Shown: positions 1 to 10,019 of the stretch, in pieces | Layout: each line of letters starts with the position of its first letter | Position numbering within the stretch: position 1 is the stretch's first letter | Made by a program: the position numbers and the translations under genes | Source: Achatina immaculata | Taxonomy: Eukaryota; Mollusca; Gastropoda; Stylommatophora; Achatinidae | NCBI GenBank assembly: GCA_009760885.1 | Contig: CM019704.1 | Span: 12,484,303-12,548,302 of the forward strand | Direction of reading: 5' to 3' | DNA length: 64,000 bases | The notes under the pieces: generated by a model | What the model saw: only the letters and a program-made list of their open reading frames with translations | The model's database searches: none | Told to the model about the DNA's origin: nothing

Positions 1-904
1 GATTTTTTCGGAAGAAACGGTTAGGACAGATATGATAGAAGTTTTGATCAGAGTAGAAGTTTTTATTATAGAACTAATGTGAAACTATGTAGAACAGCTT
101 GAAGGATTTAGTCTGGTCAGCTTGACCAAGATATGTGTACTAGCTGTTATTGTAGTACTGTTGAGATTTATTAGGGCCAGTGATTTAAAAAATATGTGTG
201 ACTTTTTGTGGAATTCAATGGCCTGTTCGTGACACTCAGTAAGCTGAACTTTTGTTTTTTAGTTGTTAGATTGCTGTTTCTCTGGGGATGAATATGGCAA
301 ACTTCTGTCTTGCTGGGGGCGGAGCCTAACTGTACTTATTGTGTGACATTTTTCACCTCATAAATCACCTATCATTAGTACCCATCAATAAAACTTGCAA
401 TTTGTACTCCACATCTTTTCAAATCACTACATGATGTTATCTGTAGTTTTGACTCGGAATATCAGAGGTTTTCATTCTGTGCGCTGTGATCTAAGTTGGA
501 GTTGTGTGCCTGAGTGTGTTCGTTTCTCTGCGTATATCAAAGAAACAATTGGTTGTACTAGCAGATTCAACAGTCAAATTGACTATAACTTACTCCACTT
601 AAACTCACAAAGCAGTACCACCCACAATCTCGGTAACTTGTCATATATAAAAGTAGTGATACTACTTCAGTGGAGTTAGTTGACCACATCTTGCAGATCT
701 AATATAGTACAGCTTTTAGAACTGTCCTAGTATCACATGTAGAGTATTTTGAAGTTGAGAACATTGCTGAAGTATTGCATCTAGAAAATCGTAGATATGG
801 TATTGTGAAACATTGTTTAGGTGATTCTGTGATGAACCAAGGATATTCATTTACTAGTCTAAGTAATGTTACCAACTATTGTATCTGAACCATTATTAGA
901 TCGA
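1..904. other. no gene recognised
   Basis: I see no repeat array, transposon motif or convincing coding region here. A 94-codon open frame at 395-679 on the plus strand has no recognisable domain and is of a length expected by chance in AT-rich DNA. Confidence 0.5.
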
Positions 905-1222
905 ATTAAATGGCAGCTGATTGCTGCCAATATATGTTTTTGATAAGTTTCAGATCTTTCCCATCTATGTTGATGTCTTCCAGCATTCTTATAATTTCTG
1001 TGTGTCTCACATTATCGAATGCTTTACAGTAGTCTATGAAGCATAAGTATAGATCCATCTTTATTTCTACTGATTTATCCATCAGTGTTTTTATTATTAT
1101 ATATATAGCATTACTTGTACCTTTTCCTTCAATGAAACTTCACTGTTCTTCAATGATTTCTGATTTTATTTTGCCCTTGACTCTTCTCATAGCAATACGA
1201 AGCAGGATTTTGGTAACATGGT
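905..1222 (-). pseudogene. LINE-B reverse transcriptase fragment
   Basis: Read on the minus strand, this encodes a stretch of non-LTR retrotransposon reverse transcriptase: a segment like HVTKILLRIAMRR, then FIDYCKAFDNVRH (the palm motif with the first catalytic Asp), then [12 protein letters not shown]. It matches the LINE-B copies at 16728-20825 and 41231-42664 over the same region. A stop codon interrupts it and both ends are missing, so it is a dead fragment. Confidence 0.75.
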
Positions 1223-1725
1223 TCATAAGACTTTAGAAAACTATGGATTCAACACTAATCTCGGGCATTTTGGACATGCTATTTTTCACCCCTTCTCACT
1301 CCCATGCCGATGGGGGAGCATTTGTAGCCCTCCATGGCAAGTCTTCTTTTTTTTTGCCACGGAGGATACAAATGCTGCTCTTAGACAAGCATCGCACTAT
1401 TTCACGATTATCTCCCTTAGACTGCTCATTTTTTTCCTCCTTGAATTTATTGGATATTATGTCACCCCTTCCCACCCCCACTCCTAGAGGTGCTAGGGGT
1501 ACCTTCCACCCCACCCCCCCCCCCCCATTATTTTTCTCCAGATTGTAAGTCATGTGTACCAAGTTTGGTTGAAATTGATCCAGGTGTTCTAGAACTGTTC
1601 CGGAACATACATACATACACACAAATCTATTTTTATATATATTGATTTCAGTTCTTGAGATGCCCTCCATAATTATACATAGTTTTCTAGATCTGGCGGA
1701 CTTGGGCATCAGTACTCTCCTTTGT
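1223..1725. other. unassigned sequence with C-rich tract
   Basis: There is no recognisable gene. It contains a short C-rich run near 1500-1528. The stretch near 1558-1585 (ccaagtttggttgaaattga) resembles a sequence often seen at the ends of invertebrate interspersed repeats, but I cannot assign a family. Confidence 0.35.
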
Positions 1726-1726
1726 G

Positions 1727-1935
1727 TCAGTGTGACCTACACAACAACAACAACACAATTTGTTGTAGAGACTTACTAATTAATCAGTGTGACCTACACA
1801 ACAAAAACAATAACACAATTTGTCATAGAGACTTCCTACTTAATCAGTGGGGCATACACAACAACACAATTTGTCATAGAGACTGCCTACTTAATCAGTG
1901 GGGCATACACAACAACACAATTTATAATGGTGACA
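1727..1935. repeat. minisatellite, ~51-57 bp unit, 4 copies
   Basis: Four imperfect tandem units begin with tcagtgtgacctacacaac or the variant tcagtggggcatacacaac and run through acacaatttgt and agagact. The length differs between units because the number of caa triplets varies. The open frame crossing it is a by-product of the repeat. Confidence 0.85.
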
Positions 1936-2038
1936 TATTAAAAAAAAATAAATAAAGTGGGGTAATTTATCCCAGCCTGAACAATTCTACCTCGAGAAAT
2001 GTGGATGAGCAAAAGATGTAAATGATATATGAAATCCA

Positions 2039-2110
2039 CTGATGTTTCAGCATTTAAAACAGCTCTGATGTTTCAGCACATAAAACAGCTCTGATGTTTC
2101 AGCACATTTC
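2039..2110. repeat. 26-bp tandem triplication
   Basis: The unit tgatgtttcagcacataaaa plus cagctc is repeated about three times. It directly abuts the broken end of the Penelope reading frame on the minus strand at 2110-2217, so it may have been copied from that element. Confidence 0.8.
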
Positions 2111-2217
2111 AGAATGACAGGTGTAAAGTAAATAAGTGTGGCCGTCAGTGGGCTTGTAAAATACAAAGGTGACAAGCCTGTTTGTGCCAATAGAAATTTA
2201 TTTTAATGTCTAAAAGG
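2110..2217 (-). pseudogene. Penelope-like element (PLE-1), distal reverse transcriptase piece
   Basis: The minus-strand reading continues the PLE-1 frame of 7437-5299 after the LINE-A insertion: KSVNLLDI is followed by a segment with FYKPTDGHTYLLYT, which corresponds to the Penelope signature (V/Y)YKPTDSHSYL downstream of the catalytic Asp pair. The frame breaks near 2110. The two halves are separated by LINE-A and share its 13-bp target duplication, so they were once contiguous. Confidence 0.8.
2205..2217. repeat. 13-bp target-site duplication of LINE-A (left copy)
   Basis: aatgtctaaaagg occurs here and again at 5299-5311, exactly bracketing LINE-A. Removing LINE-A and one copy restores an uninterrupted Penelope reading frame across the junction, which confirms it as the insertion scar. 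Confidence 0.85.
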
Positions 2218-5200
2218 CGTAAACTATCTTCTGAAAATATACCAAGAAACTCAAACAGCAACATGGAAAGTCAAATAGGAAAAAAGATCTGGTGGTGAGG
2301 CCCCCAGGCCAGATAGATCTAATTTTAACACTGGGGAAGAGTGTGAGACAGAGGTCAGTACTAGTAATTGTGATGACGGACAAAATCCTGACGGTGTTAC
2401 CAAGGAAAACTCCTGCATCAAACTAAAAAGAAAAATAAGAGTAGGAACATGGAATGTAAGAAGTATGTATGAGGGAAAATATCAAATAATAAGTGACGAG
2501 ATGAAAAGAATGGGGATACACATTTTGGGAATCTGTGAACATCGATGGAAAGGATCAGGACACTTCAAGAGCGAGAATGATGATATCTTTATATACTCTG
2601 GTGGAGAAGTAGGAGGAAAGAATGAAGTGGCTTTTTACTTGGACAAATCAACATCAAAAGCATTACTAGGCTACAATCCAGTAAGTGATAGAATCCTCAC
2701 AATCAGACTTGAGGGCATTCCTAGAAGTGTAACAATCATCCAGATATATGCACCTACATCAGCAGCAGAAGAAGAGGAAGTAGAAGACTTTTATAACACA
2801 CTGCAAATGACAATAGACCAGGTATGGAAAAATGATATTGTATTAATAATGGGGAATTTTAATGCAAAGATTGGTACAGAAAGAGCAGAAGATGAAAGAC
2901 ATGTTGTAGGGAAATTTAGCATAGGACATAGAAATGAGGCAGACGGCAATCTAATGGCATTTTGCAATGAAAATGAGCTAATGATTGCTAACACACTTTT
3001 TAAATAACATCCAAGAAGACTTTACACATGGACATCACCTAATGGGAAAACCAAGAATCAGATAGATTACATTTTAGTGTAAAGAAGGTGGAGGTCAAGT
3101 ATAACATCAGCAAAAACTTTACCAGGTGCTGATTGTGACACGGACCATGAGCTATTAATAGAAGACATGAAGATAAAGATAAAAAAGGCAGTTACAGGAT
3201 CAAGACCACTCTACTTTGATCTTTCAAAAATACCAGAACAATATGGTATAGAAGTGAAGAACCGTTTCGAAATCCTGATGGCTGTACAGGAGGAGATGAC
3301 ACCAGATGAATTGGCTACGCAGGCCAAAGATATCTTAATAACAACAGCTAAAGAAATGGTTCCAGTAAAGAAAACACAAAAGAATGGATGGATAACAGCA
3401 GGTACACTAGAACTGATAAAACAACATAGAGAAATGAAGACGCAGTGGAAAGTGACAAACAACAACAAAGAGGAATATAAAACTTTAACAAAAGAAGTAT
3501 GAAGAAACATAAGATAAGACAAAAATCAATACATACAAGATTGTTGTGAAAGAATAGAAGAACATCTGAAGTGTGGAAGAGATAGTGAAATGTTTAAAGA
3601 AATGAAGACATTGACGGGAAACGTCACACATAAGCTAAATGTAATATGTGACGAGATGGAGAAGACCTTGACAGAGACAGAGGAAATTCTAGAAAGATGG
3701 AAGGAATATTGCAGAGGAATGTATGAAACAACCGACTGTGGAAGCAGAAATCAACAGTGTGAATTATTATTGGAGGAGAAAGAACCCAAACTGACAATAG
3801 AGGAAGTTTTATGGGCAATAAAGAGTCTGAAAAATGGTAAATCACCAGGATGTGATGAGATAACAGCTGAATTTATTAAAACAGAAGGAAAGGAATGTGC
3901 AACAATCTATCATGCACTATGTAAAAAGATATGGCATTCAGGTATTTGGCTAAAAGAATGGAAAAGAACTGTATTCATACCACTGCCAAAAAAGGGTAAC
4001 CTGAAATTATGCACAAACTACAGAACTGTTGCCCTGATTAGTCATGCCAGTAAAATTCTGTTAAAAATCTTAATGGGTAGACTTCAAAAGAAAATACAAG
4101 AAGAAATCAATATGGTCCAAGCTGGTTTCAGGCAAGGAAGAGGATCAAGAGATCATATAGTCAATATAAGATTAATAATAGATAAATGCAGAGAGTTTAA
4201 TGTGAATCTATATTTATCCTTTATAGACTACTCAAAGGCATTTGATTGTGTACAACACCAGAAACTTTGGGAAAAAATGTGATTTCCAACACATTTGATA
4301 CAATTAACATCACTGCTGTATCTAGACCAACAAGCAGCAGTAAGAATAAATGGTGAAACAACAACTTGGTTTGACATAAAACATGGGGTGCATATTGTCG
4401 CCTTACTTATTTAACTTGTATACTGAAAATATAATGAGGAATGTTAGAGAAGATGTAGACAAAGAATATTATGATCCCATAACAATTGGAGGTTATGAAA
4501 TACCAGAGATTAGATATGCTGATGACACAGTATTACTGTCCACAACACAAAAAGGAATGGAAAAACTAATTATGTCAGTCCGTAAGAACAGCAAAGAGCA
4601 AAACCTCATCTTAATGCAAAGAAAACTAAATTGATGACAACTGACAAAACAAACAAGGCAGCTGAAATATGTATCAATGAGGAAAAACTGGAAGAAGTGG
4701 AAAGTTTTGAATATCTTGGATCACTACTAACTAATAATGGAGATATAATGAGGGAAATTAAAAGGAGGATATCTATCGCTCTTCAGAAAGTAAAACAACT
4801 AAAGAATCTGTAGAGAGGAGCAGATAGAACCACAAAAATAAGATTTTTAAGGGCATGCATCTTTCCCATCGCAATATATGCCTGTGAGACCTGGACACTT
4901 AACAAAACAGCTGAGAAACACATAAATGCCTTTGAATGTAAATGCTACAGAAGAGTTCTTCAAATATCGTGGACACAAAAAAGAACAAATATATCTATAC
5001 TACAAGAGCTTAATATTGAAGAAGGCTGGCTAGTAAAGAGGATTAAAGAGAGAAAACTTAAATATTTTGGACACATTAAATGTCATGATAATCTAGAGAA
5101 GACTGTCTTGGAAGTGTACATAATGAGAAAAAGAAAGAGAGGAAGACCAAGGCGAAGATGGCTGCAAGACATCGTTGACGATCTGCAAAGGGATGCATCA

Positions 5201-5298
5201 GCGGCAGGTCATCTTGCTCACAACCAAGAGGCCTACAGGAGTGGTGTTTGGGAGGCAAAGTTCCACAAGGGACATGCAAATGAATGAATGAATGAATG
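2218..5298 (+). mobile_element. LINE-A, non-LTR retrotransposon with endonuclease and reverse transcriptase (degenerate)
   Basis: This is an APE-type LINE. The endonuclease starts near 2438 (VGTWNVRSM) and passes through GICEHRWKG, IIQIYAPT and MGNFNAKIG (2849-2866). The catalytic Asp of the usual GDFN is replaced by Asn here. The DxDH motif is DTDHE at 3137-3151. The reverse transcriptase runs from about 3790 (AIKSLKNGKSPGCDEI) through PLPKKGNL, QAGFRQGRG, FIDYSKAFD (4220-4246) and YADD (about 4515). The C-terminus has the KRKRGRPRRRW segment common in this group and ends at GHANE near 5283, followed by an (atga)n tail. Stops near 3005, 3080, 3500, 4280 and 4811 and frameshifts show it is inactive. 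It is bracketed by a 13-bp target duplication and lies inside PLE-1. The exact LINE clade is not assigned. Confidence 0.9.
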
Positions 5299-7437
5299 AA
5301 TGTCTAAAAGGTTGACCGACTTGTCAGAAATTTCATAAGTGAATTTTATGCTATTATGAAGTGAATTGGTGAATTCAGTAAATTTGTTTAGGTCTCCCTG
5401 TGGCATACTGGTGACTCCAGTGCCACCATCGATGTACCTTGTATAGAATTCTGGAAGTCTGCCAGTGTAGGTTTCCCATAATTTGACTTCCAGAAAGCCC
5501 ATAAATAGACATACATAACTGGGACCTATTTTCATTCCCATGGCAACACCACTGATTTGCTCAAAGTATTCGCCGTTGAGATCAAAAGAATTTAGATTTA
5601 GTACTAGCTGTGTAAGTCTGATTATGGTGTCAGTGTTAGCTGTGGGGTGAGGGTCTTTGTCGAGAAAATAGCAGAGTGCTAAGAGTCCATCCTCATGGGG
5701 GAATAGTGGTATATAGGGAGCAGACATCAAGGAGAAAGATGTGATAGGTGTTGTGTTGAAAGCATGTGATTGTATCAAAAGTTGTTAAGGCGTGGTTTGT
5801 ATCTTTCAAAATAGAGAGTAGTTTGTGTACTAGCGCTGGAAAATGCTGTCCAATGTCTGAAATGTGCTCAGTGGGGCATGAGCATGCAGATACAATAGGA
5901 CGTCCAAGATGACAGGTTTGTGGATTTTAGGGAGAAGATAGAAAGTGGGGTTGCCTAAACAGCTGCCCTTGATGTGAAGAGAAACAGCTTGAGGTGGGAG
6001 GCCACCTTCTGTAATCAGGTCTTTAATGGGAGGCCACCTTCTGTAATCAGGTCTTTAATGGGAGGCCACCTTCTGTAATCAGGTCTTTAATGACTGCTTC
6101 CACTTTATCATTATTTGAACGGGTAGCATCGTTTTTACATGGGGCATAGAAATCTGTGTTGCTGAGATGGGACATTCCTTCCGAAATATATAAATCTTTT
6201 TTCTAAAATACGAGATTCGATGTCTTATCTGCTGGTTTTATTACAATGTTATCTCGACGTCAGAGTTTGGACAATGCCTTGAACTCTCCTTTGTTTAGGT
6301 TGAAATGTCGAAGTGTTGGTAGTCGGAGGTTCTTGATTTCATGCCACGTTGTATCAATGTACAGATCTAAAGCTTGGGAAGCCCCGGGGGAAGGTGTCCA
6401 GTGATATTTATGGTGGTAGTAACGGGCGAATGGGTCATTGGGGTTTTGTGTGAGTTGGTTAGATTCTCTGTTAGCAAAGTAATATTTAAGTTGTAGTCAA
6501 CGGTGGAAATGCTTAACATCGCGGAGTAAAAAACAACGATCATACTTAGGGTGGGCAGGAATAAATTTAAGGCCTTTGCTGAGGACTTGTTTCTCATCAT
6601 CAGAAAGAGGCAAGTTGGGGGGTGAGGGAGAATACAGACTATATTAGAGGTTGGAGGAGGAGGAGTAGAGGGAGTATCATCTACGGGTGGGGGGTGTGAG
6701 AACTTGAATGTGCTGTGTAATCTGGGAAGGTTGGTCAGGAGGTGTTAGTCTGATGGTCAAGTGAGATAGAAGAGAGGGGCCGATTGGAGGGTTTATCACC
6801 TATAGAAGCAGAAGAGACTGGCTGTGGTGGGAGTAGAGGCAGGAATAGGTTAAGTTTATGTTATTTGCCAGAGACATAGAACTGGTAAAGCTGGCGACTT
6901 GTGACATGATGATGTGTTTGATAAGAAGAAGGAGAACACGGTTGTCTGATGTGTAGGAGTGAAGGTGGCGTTCAAGGCTATCTTTGACCCGATCGAGGGT
7001 GGACAACAGGCATCTGTGATTCTGAATGATACAGCGCATTCTGAGCCACGAGCAATTTTTCTCGATCTTATCCAGAAGTCTTTGCTCAACCACGTGGAGT
7101 GTGCCGGCCGCAGGGTGAAAAGATGACGAGAAACCTTTAGGAATTATTTTGTGGCGGAGACAGTAGTTCAGAAAGTGGAGGTGGGAGGAGAATCTTGTCT
7201 TCTTGTAGATTGTGAAAGCCAGTTCAGTGGCAGTGTTAGATATGTGTGGTGGAAGGAGGCGGAAAGAAAAACGAATGAAAGATTTGAGGGATTTAAGATA
7301 TTCCTTAGCTGATGGCATGTTAAAGTGTGATGGTGGGAAGAAAGAAGAATATTGATGGTGACCGAGGATAAGTAAGCTGGGATGCTTTGGATATGGCAAG
7401 GAGATGTGACTAAAGTGCTGGGAGAGGTGTATTGGAA
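5299..7437 (-). pseudogene. Penelope-like element (PLE-1), N-terminal and reverse transcriptase part
   Basis: On the minus strand the element begins just inside the LTR-like sequence at 7499-7703. The N-terminal region (7399-6800) contains LHFLNYCLRHKIIPKGF, typical of Penelope N-termini. A degraded middle part (6600-6367, shifted frames) holds KGLKFIP and DVKHFHR motifs. The reverse transcriptase (5778-5310) has ISGVAMGMKIGPSYVCLFMG and FYTRYIDGG, where the family has YIDD, so the second catalytic Asp is lost. It continues as IKFTYEISDKSVNLLD and is then interrupted by LINE-A at 5298. Several frameshifts and a local 32-bp triplication make it inactive. Penelope elements encode an RT related to telomerase, usually with a GIY-YIG endonuclease; a separate C-terminal half of the same family lies at 7700-8551 in the opposite orientation. 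Confidence 0.85.
5998..6094. repeat. 32-bp tandem triplication inside PLE-1
   Basis: Units beginning gccaccttctgtaatcaggt start at 6001, 6033 and 6065. The repeat lies within the PLE-1 coding region (frame reading IKDLITEGGL on the minus strand), so it is a local duplication of transposon coding DNA. Because 32 is not a multiple of 3, it destroys the frame. Confidence 0.9.
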
Positions 7438-7498
7438 GATCAAATGAGAGTTAAGATGTACAAACACATTTGTCACAGTGCAAGTAACTTAGTAACAC

Positions 7499-7703
7499 AC
7501 AATAATTAGTGTATAAGTATACAACTATACATGAAGCACTGCAGTAAAGCTGTGATACTAAAATGTATAAACTAAGAAAAAAGTAGGAGCAGCTTTATTA
7601 CTTAACGATTACAAAGTTGCGACGTTTCGGCATGAGCCTTAATCATACAAAAACATACAGGATGAAGAAATAGAGAGAGGAAATAAAGTATAGATTCACA
7701 TGA
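7499..7703 (-). repeat. PLE-1 LTR-like sequence (pLTR), inverted copy
   Basis: This is the reverse complement of 8578-8785. Shared blocks include acaataattagtgtataagt, aaagctgtgatac, taggagcagctttatta and catacaggatgaagaaatag. The two copies flank the open frame at 7700-8551 as an inverted pair, a known Penelope arrangement. It includes a hammerhead-like segment near 7623-7650 (see findings). Confidence 0.85.
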
Positions 7704-8551
7704 ATGCTATTTTTAAAAAAAAATTAATGAGGAATAGAGTACTTAGCTGTAACTGTAAAATGTGGCTTGTCCGACGCTGTCAGGATAATTTGGATTTTAT
7801 AGACCAGTCCAACAAGTTATTAGAATTTTTCTGTCATCCCCACTATCCAGAAAATGTCCTTTGTGAAGCCTTCAATGGTATCCAACTAGTGAGCTGCAAA
7901 GAAGCATTCAGAAAAAAGCCTGTTACTCCATCAGACAGAGTTAAGTTAGTACTGCCTTTCCACCCGCATGGTCAGATGGTTACGAAAATTCTTTATCGTC
8001 ATCTGCCAATAATTCAGCTCGACCCAGACACTCGCGAAATTGTCTCTGATCCACCCCTGTTGGCATACAAACGTGAGCCAAACCTTAAGGACATCCTCGT
8101 CCACAGCCACTTGAAGTGGAGCTTTACATATGTTGGTACCAGAAAATGTAACTGCCTCCACTGGGTTACCTGCCCTGTAGTCTGGGAAACGAAAATGATC
8201 ACCTTTCCTAAAGCTATCCTCACTCTTCATGAGGGATTCACATGCGAGTCCCGTAATGTGATATATGTCATCGTATGCAAAAGATGCAGGATAACGTATA
8301 CTGGTGAGACTGGCTTCAGATTATGGGACCACATGCAGAAACATCTGTACAATATCATCCAGCATGCTTCGAAACCAGTCCCAAATCATTTCAATGGCCC
8401 CAACCACAGAGGCAAATCTGATTTTCTGGTAACAGCCATCAAACAATGTCACACAGATGACACAAGCCGCCTAGCGCTTGAGAACAGCTACATTCAGGAT
8501 TATGGGAGACTGGAACCACATGGGTTAAACTCTCTATTCAGCTACACCTAA
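7700..8551 (+). CDS. Penelope-like element C-terminal half with GIY-YIG endonuclease domain (partial)
   Basis: This uninterrupted 283-codon frame encodes the RT thumb/linker and the C-terminal GIY-YIG nuclease of a Penelope element. The first part (DFIDQSNKLLEFF, then DRVKLVLPFHPHG) matches the region downstream of the Penelope RT. A Cys/His-rich stretch (KCNCLHWVTCP) precedes the nuclease. The GIY-YIG core reads VIYVIVCKRC followed by TYTGETGFRLWDHMQKHL, and GPNHRGKSDF and ENSYIQDYG complete the domain. It ends at a natural stop (FSYT) just before the pLTR at 8578. The RT core is absent, so it cannot act alone. Closely related pieces lie at 54492-55028 and 55078-55493. The first codon is unsettled, because the element is truncated and the frame is open from the pLTR. 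Confidence 0.85.
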   Translation: MNAIFKKKLMRNRVLSCNCKMWLVRRCQDNLDFIDQSNKLLEFFCHPHYPENVLCEAFNGIQLVSCKEAFRKKPVTPSDRVKLVLPFHPHGQMVTKILYRHLPIIQLDPDTREIVSDPPLLAYKREPNLKDILVHSHLKWSFTYVGTRKCNCLHWVTCPVVWETKMITFPKAILTLHEGFTCESRNVIYVIVCKRCRITYTGETGFRLWDHMQKHLYNIIQHASKPVPNHFNGPNHRGKSDFLVTAIKQCHTDDTSRLALENSYIQDYGRLEPHGLNSLFSYT

Positions 8552-8577
8552 ATGCTCTGTTCATTATTTTTTATTTT

Positions 8578-8785
8578 AATAGCATTCATGTGAATCTATA
8601 CTTTATCTCCTCTCTCTGTTTCTTCATCCTGTATGTTTTTGTGTGATTAAGACTCACACCTAAATGTCACAACTTTGTAATTTTTAAATAATAAAGCTGC
8701 TCCTACTTTTTTCCTAGTTTATATATTTTGGTATCACAGCTTTACTGCAGTGTATAGTTGTATACTTATACACTAATTATTGCGA
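8578..8785 (+). repeat. PLE-1 LTR-like sequence (pLTR)
   Basis: This is the downstream copy, inverted relative to 7499-7703. It contains gcattcatgtgaatctatac, cctgtatgtttttgtgtgat and aataaagctgctcctac; the AATAAA there could serve as a polyadenylation signal for the element. Confidence 0.85.
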
Positions 8786-8786
8786 T

Positions 8787-9205
8787 TCCATATCCAGGGC
8801 ATTGTTTAATGCATGACTGCATATCTAGGACACAGTTTAATGCATGACTGCATATCTAGGACACAGTTTAATGCATGACTGCATATCTAGGACACAGTTT
8901 AATGCATGACTGCATATCTAGGACACAGTTTAATGCATGACTGCATATCTAGGACACAGTTTAATGCATGACTTCATATCTAGGACACTGTTTAATGCAT
9001 GACTGCATATCTAGGACACAGTTTAATGCATGACTCCATATCTAGGACACTGTTTAATGCATGACTGCATATCTAGGACACAGTTTAATGCATGACTGCA
9101 TATCTAGGACACAGTTTAATGCATGACTGCATATCTAGGACACAGTTTAATGCATGACTGCATATCTAGGACACAGTTTAATGCATGACTGCATATCTAG
9201 GACAC
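8787..9205. repeat. 31-bp minisatellite, ~13 copies
   Basis: The unit begins tgcatgactgcatatctagg and continues acacagtttaa. Units are nearly identical (a few g/t and c/t variants), implying recent expansion. It starts directly at the PLE-1 pLTR end. Confidence 0.95.
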
Positions 9206-9462
9206 TGCCCAAAAAACCTGAACTTTTGTTCAATAACAGAAATGTGACAACATTTTTGTGGTTCTGAAAATAAATAATGTTATGAAAGATGACAAAATAA
9301 TGAGAAATGTTATATAAGGGGAGAAGTCAGTGAGAACTGATTACATCACAAAGATCATAGAATTTGTCAAGGACAGTAGATACACAGCATGGAAAAAAAG
9401 CACAGTTTATCTGAACATACTGCAACAAGCTGTTTTTTTAATGATTTGTTTACTGTCTGCAG

Positions 9463-9745
9463 GTTGTCTTCTCAATTCTGTGGCTGAAAGGGCTGTCTTT
9501 ACAGCACTGTGGCTTAAGGGTTGTCTCCACAGTACTGTGGCTGAAAGGGTTATCTCCCCAGCACTTTGACTAAAAAGATTATCTGCAAAGCACTGTGACT
9601 GAGAGCGTTGTTTCCCCAGTACTGTGGCTGAGAGAATTTCTGGCCAGTCCTTTGACTGAATAAGTTGTTGGCTAAACCCTTTAACTAGATGCATTGCCTG
9701 CCAAACCCTTTGACTGAAAGGGTTGTCTGTCCAGCCATTTAACTG
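9463..9745. repeat. degenerate ~30-bp minisatellite
   Basis: Diverged units contain gtggctgaaagggttgtct and ccagtactgtg. Divergence is much higher than in the neighbouring arrays, so it is older. Confidence 0.75.
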
Positions 9746-9845
9746 AAGTTGATACAACATACAGAAAAATATACTATGTGATAGTTTCATACTGTAAAGA
9801 ATGTATAGAAGTATTACATAAAGATGTTGCAATAGGCAAATTATG

Positions 9846-9905
9846 GTGCATGCATATGAGTGGTGTGCATGTCATGTGCACATGAGTGATGTGCATGTCA
9901 TGTGC
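9846..9905. repeat. ~26-bp duplication
   Basis: Two units contain gagtggtgtgcatgtcatgt followed by gcaca. It is a simple two-copy duplication. Confidence 0.75.
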
Positions 9906-10019
9906 ACAGAAAATAGTGAAAAGATATGTTTTCTTAGCAAACTGTAAGCATATTTTGTTAAAATGTGTTTTGTTGAGTCATGTTAGTGCTTTCTGACAGG
10001 CAACAGCACTAAGAGACAG

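Noticed and set aside
395..679. 94-codon plus-strand frame
   Set aside because: No motif, no similarity I recognise, and a length compatible with chance.
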